Origin: Microbacterium immunditiarum
GTDB taxonomy: Bacteria > Actinomycetota > Actinomycetes > Actinomycetales > Microbacteriaceae
Length of the DNA stretch: 64,000 bases
Direction: 5' to 3'
NCBI RefSeq assembly: GCF_013409785.1
Contig: NZ_JACCBV010000001.1
Location: forward strand, 310,001 to 374,000
Each line of letters starts with the position of its first letter. The stretch's first letter is position 1. The notes below the pieces were generated by a model. That model made no database searches. It was not told the DNA's origin and saw only the letters and a program-made list of their open reading frames with translations. Positions 17,068 through 25,076 of this stretch are shown here, piece by piece. The position numbers were made by a program, and so were the translations under genes.

Positions 17068-18503
17068 ATGCCCACGGACGCGCCACTCGCCCACAGCTTC
17101 GACGTCGTCGTGATCGGCACGGGCGGCGCAGGGCTCGCGTGCGCGATCGAAGCCGCCGCGCGCGGCGCGCGCGTGGCGGTGCTCGATGCGTCGGATGCCG
17201 TCGGCGGCACGGCGGCGGGCGCGGGCGGCGGCACGTGCATCGCGGGGTCTCCCCTGCAGGAGCGGCTCGGCCTCGCCGACTCCGTCGACCTCGCGCTCGA
17301 GGACTGGGCGCGCTGGGGCGGTGACACGGCCGACCTCGACTGGGCCGAGGCGTATCTCCGCGCGAGCGTGCCGGAGCTGTTCGAGCCGCTCGCCGCGGCC
17401 GGTGTCCGCTGGATCGGCGTGAACGGCCACGAGGGCAACCGCGTGCCGCGCTGGCATCGCCCCGCGGGCGGCGGCAGGGCCGTCATGGCCGCGCTCGAGC
17501 GGCGCGCGCGGATGCTGCCCACGATCGCGTGGCTGCTCGGACATCGCGTGGAGCGACTGGTGCTCGAAGGCGGCCGCGTCACGGGCGTCCACGCACGGAG
17601 CGGGGAGCGCGAGGTCGAGCTGCGCGCCCGGGCCGTCGTCGTCGCCACGGGCGGGTTCAACAACGACCCCGAGATGGTCGCCGAGCACGCGACGGCCGCG
17701 GCGGGCGCCGAGCGGGTTCTGCTCGGGGGCGGCGCCGGGGCGCGCGGCGAGGGGCACCGGATGCTCCGCGACGCCGGCGCGCGGTTCACTGAGCTGGACG
17801 CGGTGTGGATGTACCCGTATGCCACGCCCGACGACCTCGACCCTGAGGGGCGTCGCGGTCTCGCGCTGCGCGGCATCGACGGCGACGTGTGGATCAACGA
17901 CGGCGGCCACCGCTTCCACGACGAGAGCCTGCGCGGCGGGGCGACCGGCACCGCGGCGCTCCTCGACCAGCCGAACGGGCGGTGCTGGTCGGTCTTCGAC
18001 GCGCGCATCGCCGCCCGGCTCGTGATCGCGGATCCGCACTACACCGACGGCAGCACGCCGATCCGGAAGCGCGTGGAGGCGTTCCTGCGGCGGTCGCCGT
18101 TCGTGGCATCCGCGTCGTCCGCCGCAGAGCTCGCGGCACGAATCGACGTCGACGCGGTCGCTCTGGGCGATGCGCTCTCGCAGGTGAACTCGGCCGTCGG
18201 CGCGGGAGCGGAGCGCGATCCGGTGTTCGGCAAGCCGCTGGCGGGGCTCGACGCGCTCGACGAGGCGCCGTTCTTCGCCGTGCGCCTGCACCCGATGGCG
18301 CGCAAGAACCTCGGCGGCGTGCGCACCGACCTCGCGTGTCGCGTGCTCGACGAGCACGGTCGGCCGATCGACGGCCTGTTCGCGGCGGGCGAGGTCGCCG
18401 GCATGGCGGGCGGTCGCATCAACGGGCGGGCCGCACTCGAAGGGAGGCGTTCGGGCCGAGCGTCTACAGCGGCATGGTCGCCGGCCGCAGCGTCGCCGGC
18501 TGA
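17068..18503 (+). pseudogene. FAD-binding fumarate-reductase/KstD-like flavoprotein with 3' frameshift
   Basis: Oxidoreductase of the fumarate reductase flavoprotein fold (PF00890). VVVIGTGGAGLACAIEAAARG is near residue 12, AVVVATGGFNNDPEM near 190, and the family C-terminal GGVRTDLACRVLDEHGRPIDGLFAAGEVAGMAGGRINGRAALEG near 410-460. After that the frame is lost. One missing base near 18445 would restore the usual AFGPSVYSGMVAGR ending and a stop at 18503, giving 478 residues. As read, the frame continues to 18582 with an unrelated Arg-rich tail. GAGGAG precedes ATG 17068. It may be a sequencing slip or a real lesion. Substrate unknown; relatives act on tricarballylate, ketosteroids and cyclohexane carboxylates. 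Confidence 0.75.
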
Positions 18504-18602
18504 CGGGCCGGAGCGCGATGGGTTGCCCTGTATCCGGACGTCTCGTACGCTTCACGGACGCCGCCGGTCGCGGCATCCGTGACCGCACTTCGGAGGAACC
18601 GC

Positions 18603-19397
18603 GTGACCCAACGACCCGACGAGCTCGACCAGCGCGACTACGTGCAGTCCCTCGAGCGCGGACTCTCGGTGATCCTCGCGTTCGCCGACCGGCACCCGCG
18701 GATGACCCTGTCCGAGGTCGCGGCCGCGACGGGCCTCACGCGCCCGACCGCCCGTCGCCTGCTGCTCACGCTGCAGGCGCTCGGGTACGTGCGCTCCGAC
18801 GGGCGGTCGTTCTCGCTCACGCCGCGCGTGCTCGCCCTCGGGTACGCGTACCTCGACTCGCTCGACCTCACGGCGATCGCGCAGCCCGTGCTCGAGCGCA
18901 TCGTGTCGGAGGCGCAGGAGGCGTGCACGCTCGCGACGCTCGACGGCACCGAGGTCGTGTACGTCAGCCGACACGCCGTGCGCCGCACGAGCAGCCTCAC
19001 GCTCGCGATCGGCACTCGACTGCCCGCGTACGCGAGCGCGATGGGGCACGTGCTCCTCGCCGACCTCGCGCCCGCCGATCTGCGGCGCTACTTCGACACC
19101 GCGGAGCTCGTGCGGCTCACGTCGCGCACGCTCACGACCGAGGCCGCGCTCGAGGAGCGTCTGCGGACGGTCCGGGTGCAGGGGTGGGCGGTCGTCGACC
19201 AGGAGCTCGACGAGGGGACGCGCTCGATCGCGGTGCCCGTGCGAGGCGGCGACGGACGCGTGTTCGCGGCGCTCGGGCTGTCGTCGAGCGCGCGTCCGGT
19301 CGACGAGCTCGTCGAGCGATTCCTCCCGATGCTCCAGTCCGGCGCGGCCGAGATCAGCGCCGGACTGGGCAGCGAGTACTCGCGCTCACACGTGTGA
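18603..19397 (+). CDS. IclR regulator, PcaR/PobR subgroup
   Basis: A 264-residue regulator. The start YVQSLERGLSVILAFADRHPRMTLSEVAAATGLTRPTARRLLLTLQALGYV and FSLTPRVLALGYAYLDSL is the typical opening of beta-ketoadipate-type IclR proteins (PcaR, PcaU, PobR). GTG 18603 follows CGGAGG. It lies 99 bases after the flavoprotein gene and ends tail-to-tail with the ABC ATPase gene in a 12-base overlap. It may be an activator or repressor of flanking aromatic genes; no binding site could be assigned. Confidence 0.85.
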   Translation: MTQRPDELDQRDYVQSLERGLSVILAFADRHPRMTLSEVAAATGLTRPTARRLLLTLQALGYVRSDGRSFSLTPRVLALGYAYLDSLDLTAIAQPVLERIVSEAQEACTLATLDGTEVVYVSRHAVRRTSSLTLAIGTRLPAYASAMGHVLLADLAPADLRRYFDTAELVRLTSRTLTTEAALEERLRTVRVQGWAVVDQELDEGTRSIAVPVRGGDGRVFAALGLSSSARPVDELVERFLPMLQSGAAEISAGLGSEYSRSHV

Positions 19398-20174
19398 CGC
19401 CGCCTCGGCGGTCGCCTGCGTGATGAGGCGTGCGACCTGGGTGCGCAGCTCAGCGAACCGCGGGAGCGCCTTCGTCTCGACCTGGCTGCGCGGGCGCGGC
19501 AGGTCGACGTCGATGACGTCCATCACGACGGTCGGCCGGCTCGACACGACCACGACCCGGTCGCCGAGGTAGACCGCCTCGTCGATGTCGTGGGTCACGA
19601 GCACGACGGTGACGCCGACCTCCTGACGGACGCGCAGGATGAGGTCCTCGAGGTCGGCGCGCGTCTGCGCGTCAACCGACGCGAACGGCTCGTCCATGAT
19701 GAGGAATTCGGGCCGGTACGCGAGGGCGCGCGCGATGGCGACACGCTGCTGCATGCCGCCCGACAGCTGCCACGGGTAGCTGTCGGCGAAGCCGTCGAGC
19801 CCGACGCTGTGCAGCGCCTCCTTCACGACCCGCTGGCGCTCGGCGCGGTCGCGGATAGTGTTCCGCAGCGGCAGCTCGACGTTGCGGCCGACCTTGTACC
19901 AGGCCATGAGCGAGCGACTGTAGTCCTGGAAGACGCACGCGATCTCCGGCGGCGGCGAGTCGATGACGCGCCCCGTGCTCGTGAGGCTCACCGATCCCCC
20001 GGTGGGGGGCAGGAGGCCCGCCATGCAGCGCAGGAGCGTCGTCTTGCCGGCGCCGGACGGGCCCACGACGGTGACGAACTCGCCCTCCTCGACGGTGAAC
20101 GAGACGTCCCGCAGAACCTCGAGCGGGCGCCCGCCGGCGTTGTACGTCTTCTGGAGATGCTCGACCGTGAGCAT
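19386..20174 (-). CDS. ABC importer ATPase, nitrate/sulfonate/taurine type (system 2)
   Basis: A 262-residue ATPase with Walker A GPSGAGKTT near 40, LSGGMQQRVAIARA near 137, LIMDEPFASVD near 160 and THDIDEAVYLG near 192. ATG 20174 follows AGGAGG; a longer frame to 20198 has no ribosome site. It is very similar to the system 1 ATPase, so the two importers are paralogous. Its last codons and those of the opposite IclR gene share the palindrome TCACACGTGTGA, so both proteins end in Ser-His-Val. Confidence 0.9.
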   Translation of the reverse strand: MLTVEHLQKTYNAGGRPLEVLRDVSFTVEEGEFVTVVGPSGAGKTTLLRCMAGLLPPTGGSVSLTSTGRVIDSPPPEIACVFQDYSRSLMAWYKVGRNVELPLRNTIRDRAERQRVVKEALHSVGLDGFADSYPWQLSGGMQQRVAIARALAYRPEFLIMDEPFASVDAQTRADLEDLILRVRQEVGVTVVLVTHDIDEAVYLGDRVVVVSSRPTVVMDVIDVDLPRPRSQVETKALPRFAELRTQVARLITQATAEAASHV

Positions 20175-20175
20175 G

Positions 20176-20967
20176 TCAGTCCTCCTGGTCCTGGACATAC
20201 CAGCGGAGCAGTCTGCGCTCCACCAGCACGAAGAGTCCGTTGATGATGATGCCGAGCAGGCCCAGCAGCAGCAGTCCCGACCACATGAGCGAGATCTGGA
20301 AGCTCTGCTGCGCGGTGAGCGTGACGTAGCCGATGCCGTTGGTCGCCGCGAGCATCTCGGTGACGACCATGACGACGAACGCCATGCTCAAGGCGACCCG
20401 CATTCCGGCGAGCACCTGCGGCGACGCAGCGTGCAGCTGAACCCAGCGCACGCGCTGCGCCTTGTCGAAGCGGTACGAGCGGACGACGTCCTCCACGACG
20501 GGGTCGATGTTGCGCACGCCGTCGATCGTGTTCAGGAGCACCGGGAAGACGCTCACGAACGCGATGAGGAGGATCTTCGGGGTGTCTCCGATGCCCAGCA
20601 GCACGATGCTCACCGGGATGAGCGCGGTCGCCGGCAGCGCCCGGAAGAACTGGAGCACCGGGTTGAACGCGTAGGCGAGGATCCGGATGCGGCCGAACAG
20701 CACGCCCACCGCGACGCCGACGACGACCGCGATCGCGAAGCCCGCGAACATGCGGCCGAGGCTCGGCAGCACGTCCGTGACGACCTTCTCGGACAGCCAC
20801 GTCTCGGCGAACGTCTCGAGGATCGACTGGAGGGACGGGAAGAACGGCGAGCCGGTGTTGAGCGAGCCGAACCACCACACGACGAGGATGCCGACGGGGA
20901 CGATGAGCGAGACGATGACGCCGCCGAGCCCCGTGGACCAGCGCTTGCCGATGGTCTGAGCGGTCAT
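20176..20967 (-). CDS. ABC importer permease (system 2, second permease)
   Basis: A 263-residue integral membrane protein with about six helices and the EAA loop VEDVVRSYRFDKAQRVRWVQLHAASPQVLAGMR. ATG 20967 overlaps the stop of the upstream permease as ATGA, with GGGAGG before it. It corresponds in position and sequence to the 12576-13400 permease of system 1. Confidence 0.88.
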   Translation of the reverse strand: MTAQTIGKRWSTGLGGVIVSLIVPVGILVVWWFGSLNTGSPFFPSLQSILETFAETWLSEKVVTDVLPSLGRMFAGFAIAVVVGVAVGVLFGRIRILAYAFNPVLQFFRALPATALIPVSIVLLGIGDTPKILLIAFVSVFPVLLNTIDGVRNIDPVVEDVVRSYRFDKAQRVRWVQLHAASPQVLAGMRVALSMAFVVMVVTEMLAATNGIGYVTLTAQQSFQISLMWSGLLLLGLLGIIINGLFVLVERRLLRWYVQDQED

Positions 20968-21866
20968 GCCGTCACCTCCCGGTAGGAGCTGTGCCAGTGG
21001 AGCTGCCACCGTTCGAGCGACTCGAGGCCCCAGTTGATGAGCAGGCCCAGGATGCCGACGACGCCGACGAGTGCGTACATCTCGGGATAGATCCCGTTGG
21101 ACGAGTAGACCGCGATGTCGCGGCCGAGGCCGATCACCGTCGTGATGATCTCGACGGCGACGACGACCACGAGCGCGTGGGCGGCGGCGATCCGCAGGCC
21201 GGTCGCGAGGAACGGCGAGACGCTCGGGATCACGACGTGCCGCAGGCGCTGAGCGTTCGTGAGCCCGAACACGCGGCCGGTGTCCTTGAGGATCTGCGGG
21301 ATGCCGACGACGCCGTAGTAGGTCTGGAAGAGCATGGGCCACACGGCGCCGACTGCGGCCAGGATGTACGCGACGCCGGGACGTGCGCCCATCACCAGGA
21401 GCAGGAGCGGCAGGTACACGACCGCGGGGATGAACCGCATGAAGTCGAGCACGTAGTGCAGCAGCTGGTACAGCAGGGGGATCGTGCCGAGCGCGACGCC
21501 CAGCGCGACGCCGATGACGACGCCGATCGCGAGGCCGACGGCGAACTGCTCGAGCGTCGCCCACAGGCTCTCGAGGAACTCGGGGGTCGGGATGACCTCG
21601 AGCGCCGCGCCCACGACCGACGTGAACGACGGCACTTCCTCGGGGAACACGCCCAGGCGGCTGAGCAGCTCCACGAAGGCGATGAGCGCGATCGTGGTCG
21701 CCCACGGGAGCGCCCGCACCCACAGCGGCTTCTTGCGGCGCCGCGTTGCCCGGGTGATCACCGTCGCGGTGTCGTCGCCGACCGGCCCTCCGGCCCCGGC
21801 GGATGCCGGAGCCGGAGGGCCCGCCTGCGTCGGCGGCCCGGAGCGAGCGAGGTCGGTGGAGGGCAT
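20964..21866 (-). CDS. ABC importer permease (system 2, first permease)
   Basis: A 300-residue permease with a 45-residue Pro/Gly-rich hydrophilic N-terminus before the first helix (ALPWATTIALIAFVELLSRL), then the EAA region ILKDTGRVFGLTNAQRLRHVVIPSVSPFLATGLR. The ATG at 21866 shares one base with the upstream stop (TGATG). It is the counterpart of 13397-14254 in system 1. Confidence 0.88.
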   Translation of the reverse strand: MPSTDLARSGPPTQAGPPAPASAGAGGPVGDDTATVITRATRRRKKPLWVRALPWATTIALIAFVELLSRLGVFPEEVPSFTSVVGAALEVIPTPEFLESLWATLEQFAVGLAIGVVIGVALGVALGTIPLLYQLLHYVLDFMRFIPAVVYLPLLLLVMGARPGVAYILAAVGAVWPMLFQTYYGVVGIPQILKDTGRVFGLTNAQRLRHVVIPSVSPFLATGLRIAAAHALVVVVAVEIITTVIGLGRDIAVYSSNGIYPEMYALVGVVGILGLLINWGLESLERWQLHWHSSYREVTA

Positions 21867-22867
21867 CACTCCGCCACGAGCTCGTCGATGCTCGGGGCCT
21901 CGTCGATGACGCCGTACTTCACGAGGAAGCCCGCCTCGGCCTCGATCGCGTCGCGGTCGACCTCGGAGATGTACTTCGGCAGCGGGACGTTCTCGAGCTG
22001 CGAGGCATCCGTCTTCGTCTGCTCCGCGATCTTGGCGAGCGTCTCCTCGGGGTGCGAGTTCGCGTAGTCCGCGGACTTCTGCAGCGCGCGGCGCCACCGC
22101 TCGACCACCGTCGGGTTGGCCTCGATGAAGTTCTTTGCCATGAAGTACATGGTGTTGCTCGCGTCGGGGTTGTCGAACGCGACCGCGGCGGAGTCGCCGA
22201 TGTCGCGGAAGCCCTCGTTGCGGAGGTTCGTCGCGAACGGCTGCAGCGTGCTGATCGCGTCGACGTCGCCCGAGCGGAGCGCGGTCACCGCGTCGGGGAA
22301 CGCGAGCTGCACGAACTCGACCTTCGACTGGTCGCCGCCGTCCTTCTCCACGGCCTCGCGCATCCAGAACTCCCAGCAGCACTTGAGCGAGTTCACCGCG
22401 ACGGTCTTGCCCTCGAGGTCGGCGAAGGACTCGATGTCGCTGTCGGCGGCGACCATCGTCTGGTACTGAGTGCCCTTCGGGTCCTCGTGGTCGGCGACGC
22501 CGCCCGACACGAACTGCACGGGGATGCCCTGGTCGACGGCCGTGATCGTGGCCGACAGACCGCCGAGCGCGACCTGGGTCTGGCCGTTGATGAGCTGCGT
22601 CACGCCCGCGGCGCCGGTCGCAGCCGGCGTGGTGGTGACGTTGAGGCCCTCTTCTTCGAAGAAGCCCTGCTCGATGCCCAGCAGCAGCGCGACGGGCGAC
22701 GACGACGGAGCGACGCCCGCGACGATGTCGATCGTCTCCTGGGCGCCGTCACCGGCGTCACCGCCGGCGTTGTCGGAGGGCGTCGAGCTGCAGCCGGCGA
22801 ACACGAGGGTGAGGGCAGCGGCCGCGCCGATGAGCGCTATGCGGTTCTTTCGTCCTTGAGAGAACAA
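21866..22867 (-). CDS. ABC substrate-binding lipoprotein, NMT1/SsuA type (system 2)
   Basis: A 333-residue binding protein with lipobox VFAGC at about residues 22-26. The core has IDIVAGVAPSSSPVALLLGIEQGFFEEEGLNVTTT and NGQTQVALGGLSATITA. I chose TTG 22867 because GGAGG lies seven bases upstream and this keeps the promoter/operator at 22920 outside the gene. ATG 22885 and ATG 22942 are in frame without ribosome sites. It leads a four-gene operon (binding protein, two permeases, ATPase). Confidence 0.8.
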   Translation of the reverse strand: MFSQGRKNRIALIGAAAALTLVFAGCSSTPSDNAGGDAGDGAQETIDIVAGVAPSSSPVALLLGIEQGFFEEEGLNVTTTPAATGAAGVTQLINGQTQVALGGLSATITAVDQGIPVQFVSGGVADHEDPKGTQYQTMVAADSDIESFADLEGKTVAVNSLKCCWEFWMREAVEKDGGDQSKVEFVQLAFPDAVTALRSGDVDAISTLQPFATNLRNEGFRDIGDSAAVAFDNPDASNTMYFMAKNFIEANPTVVERWRRALQKSADYANSHPEETLAKIAEQTKTDASQLENVPLPKYISEVDRDAIEAEAGFLVKYGVIDEAPSIDELVAE

Positions 22868-22918
22868 TGTCGGGCCTCCAGTCATTGAGTGCCGCGCGGA
22901 ATGCCGCCGTCGGCTTTT

Positions 22919-22969
22919 CCTACGTATACGAACTTTCTTCATTTAACCCACGCCGACGGGATATGGCAA
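22919..22969 (-). promoter_or_regulatory. Promoter and GTATAC-type operator of ABC system 2
   Basis: Minus strand TTGCCA (22969-22964), 17 bases, TTAAAT (22946-22941). Eleven bases on comes TTCGTATACGTAGG (about 22932-22919). The arrangement resembles 17006-17050 and 26599-26641. Confidence 0.55.
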
Positions 22970-23003
22970 GGGTGTGATGGTGTTTTCGTCCGAATCCGTA
23001 CCG

Positions 23004-23915
23004 CTAGCGGTAGGCAATGACCTGGAGGAGCGCGACGAAGCGCTCGGCGTCCTCCGCGTCGAGCGGCGCGAGCACGTCGCGCTGCACCGCCTCGACATCG
23101 GCGGTCACCCGCTCGAGCACTTCGCGCGCCTCCGGCGTGAGCACGACGAACTTGCGGCGCCGGTCCGTCGGGTCTGGGCGGCTCGTGACCAGCCCTCGCC
23201 GCGTGAGGCGCGCGATGATGTCGGTGGTGCTCGACTTGTCGAGCGACGCGAGCTCTCCCGCGGTGCTCTGGTCGATGTCGTCGTTCCACGCGACCGCGCT
23301 CAGCAGGGCGTACTGCGGCGGTGTGACCGACGAGCCCACGCGGTTCGCCCAGTAGACGCCGTGCAGCTGCTCGCTGCGGCGGATGAGGTGGCCCGGCGCG
23401 CTCGTGAGGGGCAGCGCGAACGCGGCATCCGCCCCGTCCGGCGTCGCCGGCGGCTCGCCGCCGTACGCGATGCGCGCGAGCGCGCCCGCGAACCACTCGG
23501 CGTCGGCGGGAGTGAGCGGTTCGAGCAGCCGGCGCTGCACCTCGGCGACGCGCGGCGTGATGTGGCGCAGCGCCGTACGGGCGGGAGCCGTCAGCGACAG
23601 GATGTAGCGCCGGCGGTCGACGGTGTCGCGCTCGCGCGCGAGCCAGCCGTTGCGCTCGAGGCGCGCGACGACATCGGCGGCGGTCGACTTGTCGAGCGAC
23701 GCGATCTGGCCGGCCGAGCGCTGGTCGATCGACGTCGTCGTGAGCGCGCTCAGCAGCGCGTACTGCGGACCGGTGATCTCGCCGTCGAACTCCTGCGTCC
23801 ACAGCGCGGTGTGCACCTGCTGCGAGCGGCGGATGAGGTGGCCCGGGGTCGTGCGCAGCGGAAGCACCGGCACCGGCGCCTGGGCCTGGTCGTGCTCCTC
23901 GTCGGTCAGAGACAC
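23004..23915 (-). CDS. Single-chain tandem MarR regulator (two MarR domains)
   Basis: A 303-residue protein made of two consecutive MarR repeats. Repeat 1 is about residues 22-160 and repeat 2 about 165-303. Each opens with PGHLIRRS, continues with PQYALLSA, a recognition helix region with SLDKS, and the wing DRRR. The repeats clearly share descent, so the gene arose by internal duplication and probably makes an intramolecular pseudo-dimer. Ordinary MarR proteins are 140-170 residues. GTG 23915 has GAAGGG upstream. It lies between ABC system 2 and an amidohydrolase and is a candidate reader of the nearby CGTATACGTA sites. Confidence 0.85.
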   Translation of the reverse strand: MSLTDEEHDQAQAPVPVLPLRTTPGHLIRRSQQVHTALWTQEFDGEITGPQYALLSALTTTSIDQRSAGQIASLDKSTAADVVARLERNGWLARERDTVDRRRYILSLTAPARTALRHITPRVAEVQRRLLEPLTPADAEWFAGALARIAYGGEPPATPDGADAAFALPLTSAPGHLIRRSEQLHGVYWANRVGSSVTPPQYALLSAVAWNDDIDQSTAGELASLDKSSTTDIIARLTRRGLVTSRPDPTDRRRKFVVLTPEAREVLERVTADVEAVQRDVLAPLDAEDAERFVALLQVIAYR

Positions 23916-24003
23916 CGGATCATCCCTTCTCCGTCGCGCGACGGAAACCACTCGTCCTCGGAAGCGCCGTCGCCGTCGGTCGAGACTGGCCGGAGGCGAA
24001 ACG

Positions 24004-24017
24004 GTACGTGCACATAC
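24004..24017. promoter_or_regulatory. Near-palindrome upstream of the tandem MarR gene
   Basis: GTACGTGCACATAC is palindromic except for one pair and lies 89 bases before the tandem MarR start. It could be an autoregulatory operator. It shares the GTACGT string with the nearby GTATACGTAC sites read on the other strand. Confidence 0.35.
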
Positions 24018-24046
24018 TTGCAGGAAATCTGCTGTTGCTGGTCGTT

Positions 24047-24988
24047 TCAGCCCGTCTCGGCCGACGCGAACCGCGGCAGCAGCGACTCCGCCGCACCGCG
24101 TTCGATCGACCGCCGGGTGCCCGTCGGGAGCGGATACGCGTCGAGCTCGGCGGTGAAGTGCTCCGAGTTGTCGAGGCTCGCGAACGGCCAGTCGCTGCCG
24201 AAGAGGACGTGCCCCGGCTCGGCGAACGCGAGCAGGCTCGGAAGGCTGTACGGACTCGCGGTGAGCGCGGTGTCGAAGTAGAACGCGGAGCACTCGCGCA
24301 GGAACCTGTCGCGGTCGACGCTCCCGTCCTCACCGGGCGTGAGCCCCGCGATGCGGTGCGACGCATACGGAAGGAATCCTCCGCCATGCGCGAGGATGAA
24401 CCGGATGCGCGGATGCCGGCGCAGCACGCCGTGCCGCACAAGGTTCAGCGCCGCGCGCGTCGTGTCGAGCAGGAAGTCGGCGGCGAACACGGGGACGCCG
24501 GTGAGCGACGGACCGGGCGGCGTGTTCGGGTGCACGAGCACGACCGCCTCGCGCCGGTCGAGCTCGGCCATCAGGTCGTCCAGCGACGGGTCACCGAGAT
24601 ACACCCCGGCGCAGTTGGCGAGCAGGATCACCCCGTCGCATGAGAGTGCGTCGTACGCATGCTCGAGCTCGCGCAGCGCGCTGGCGAGGTCGGGCAGCGG
24701 AAGCGCGGCGAACAGGCCGAACCGGTCGGGCCGGTCGCGCACGAGGCCGGCGGCGTACTCATTTACGTGACGAGCCATGGCCGCCACTCGGTCGGCGTCG
24801 CCGAACGGGAACCCCGGACGGGCGAGCGAGAGCACGGATGCCGCGACCCCGAGCTCGTCCATCTTCTCGAGCGCGGCATCCGGGCTCCACGCAGGCGTGG
24901 CCTGACCGCCGAAGTATCCGTGTTCGTCGAGGTAGTGGCGGTAGGCGTTCGGGATGTAGTGCGCGTGGACGTCGATCTTCTCGGGCAA
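24047..24988 (-). CDS. Amidohydrolase-2 family protein
   Basis: A 313-residue TIM-barrel metalloenzyme of PF04909. DVHAHYIP (residues 5-12) gives the HxH ligands, VLVHPNTPPGP (about 150), LAHGGGFLPY (about 205) and GSDWPF (about 268) the rest. This pattern matches aminocarboxymuconate-semialdehyde decarboxylase / 2,3-dihydroxybenzoate decarboxylase relatives. The TTG start at 24988 follows AGAGGAG. It is upstream of the tandem MarR gene on the same strand with 131 bases between. A decarboxylase or hydrolase of an aromatic or ring-fission acid is likely. Confidence 0.82.
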   Translation of the reverse strand: MPEKIDVHAHYIPNAYRHYLDEHGYFGGQATPAWSPDAALEKMDELGVAASVLSLARPGFPFGDADRVAAMARHVNEYAAGLVRDRPDRFGLFAALPLPDLASALRELEHAYDALSCDGVILLANCAGVYLGDPSLDDLMAELDRREAVVLVHPNTPPGPSLTGVPVFAADFLLDTTRAALNLVRHGVLRRHPRIRFILAHGGGFLPYASHRIAGLTPGEDGSVDRDRFLRECSAFYFDTALTASPYSLPSLLAFAEPGHVLFGSDWPFASLDNSEHFTAELDAYPLPTGTRRSIERGAAESLLPRFASAETG

Positions 24989-25076
24989 GTCGCTCCTCTG
25001 CTGCGCCTACGCTACCCGGCTCGTGGCGGCGCGGGCCACCGGCGGCGGGGTGCCACCCGCCGCCGGTGATCCGGTC

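Noticed and set aside
15328..18582. A 1084-codon open frame on the plus strand
   Set aside because: Only its last part (from 17068) has flavoprotein motifs. The first part is antisense to the well-supported monooxygenase gene and is Arg/Ala-rich noise typical of high-GC DNA.
21801..21830. GGATGCCGGAGCCGG-like hairpin as a terminator
   Set aside because: It lies within the coding N-terminus of the first permease of ABC system 2, where Pro/Gly codons explain it.
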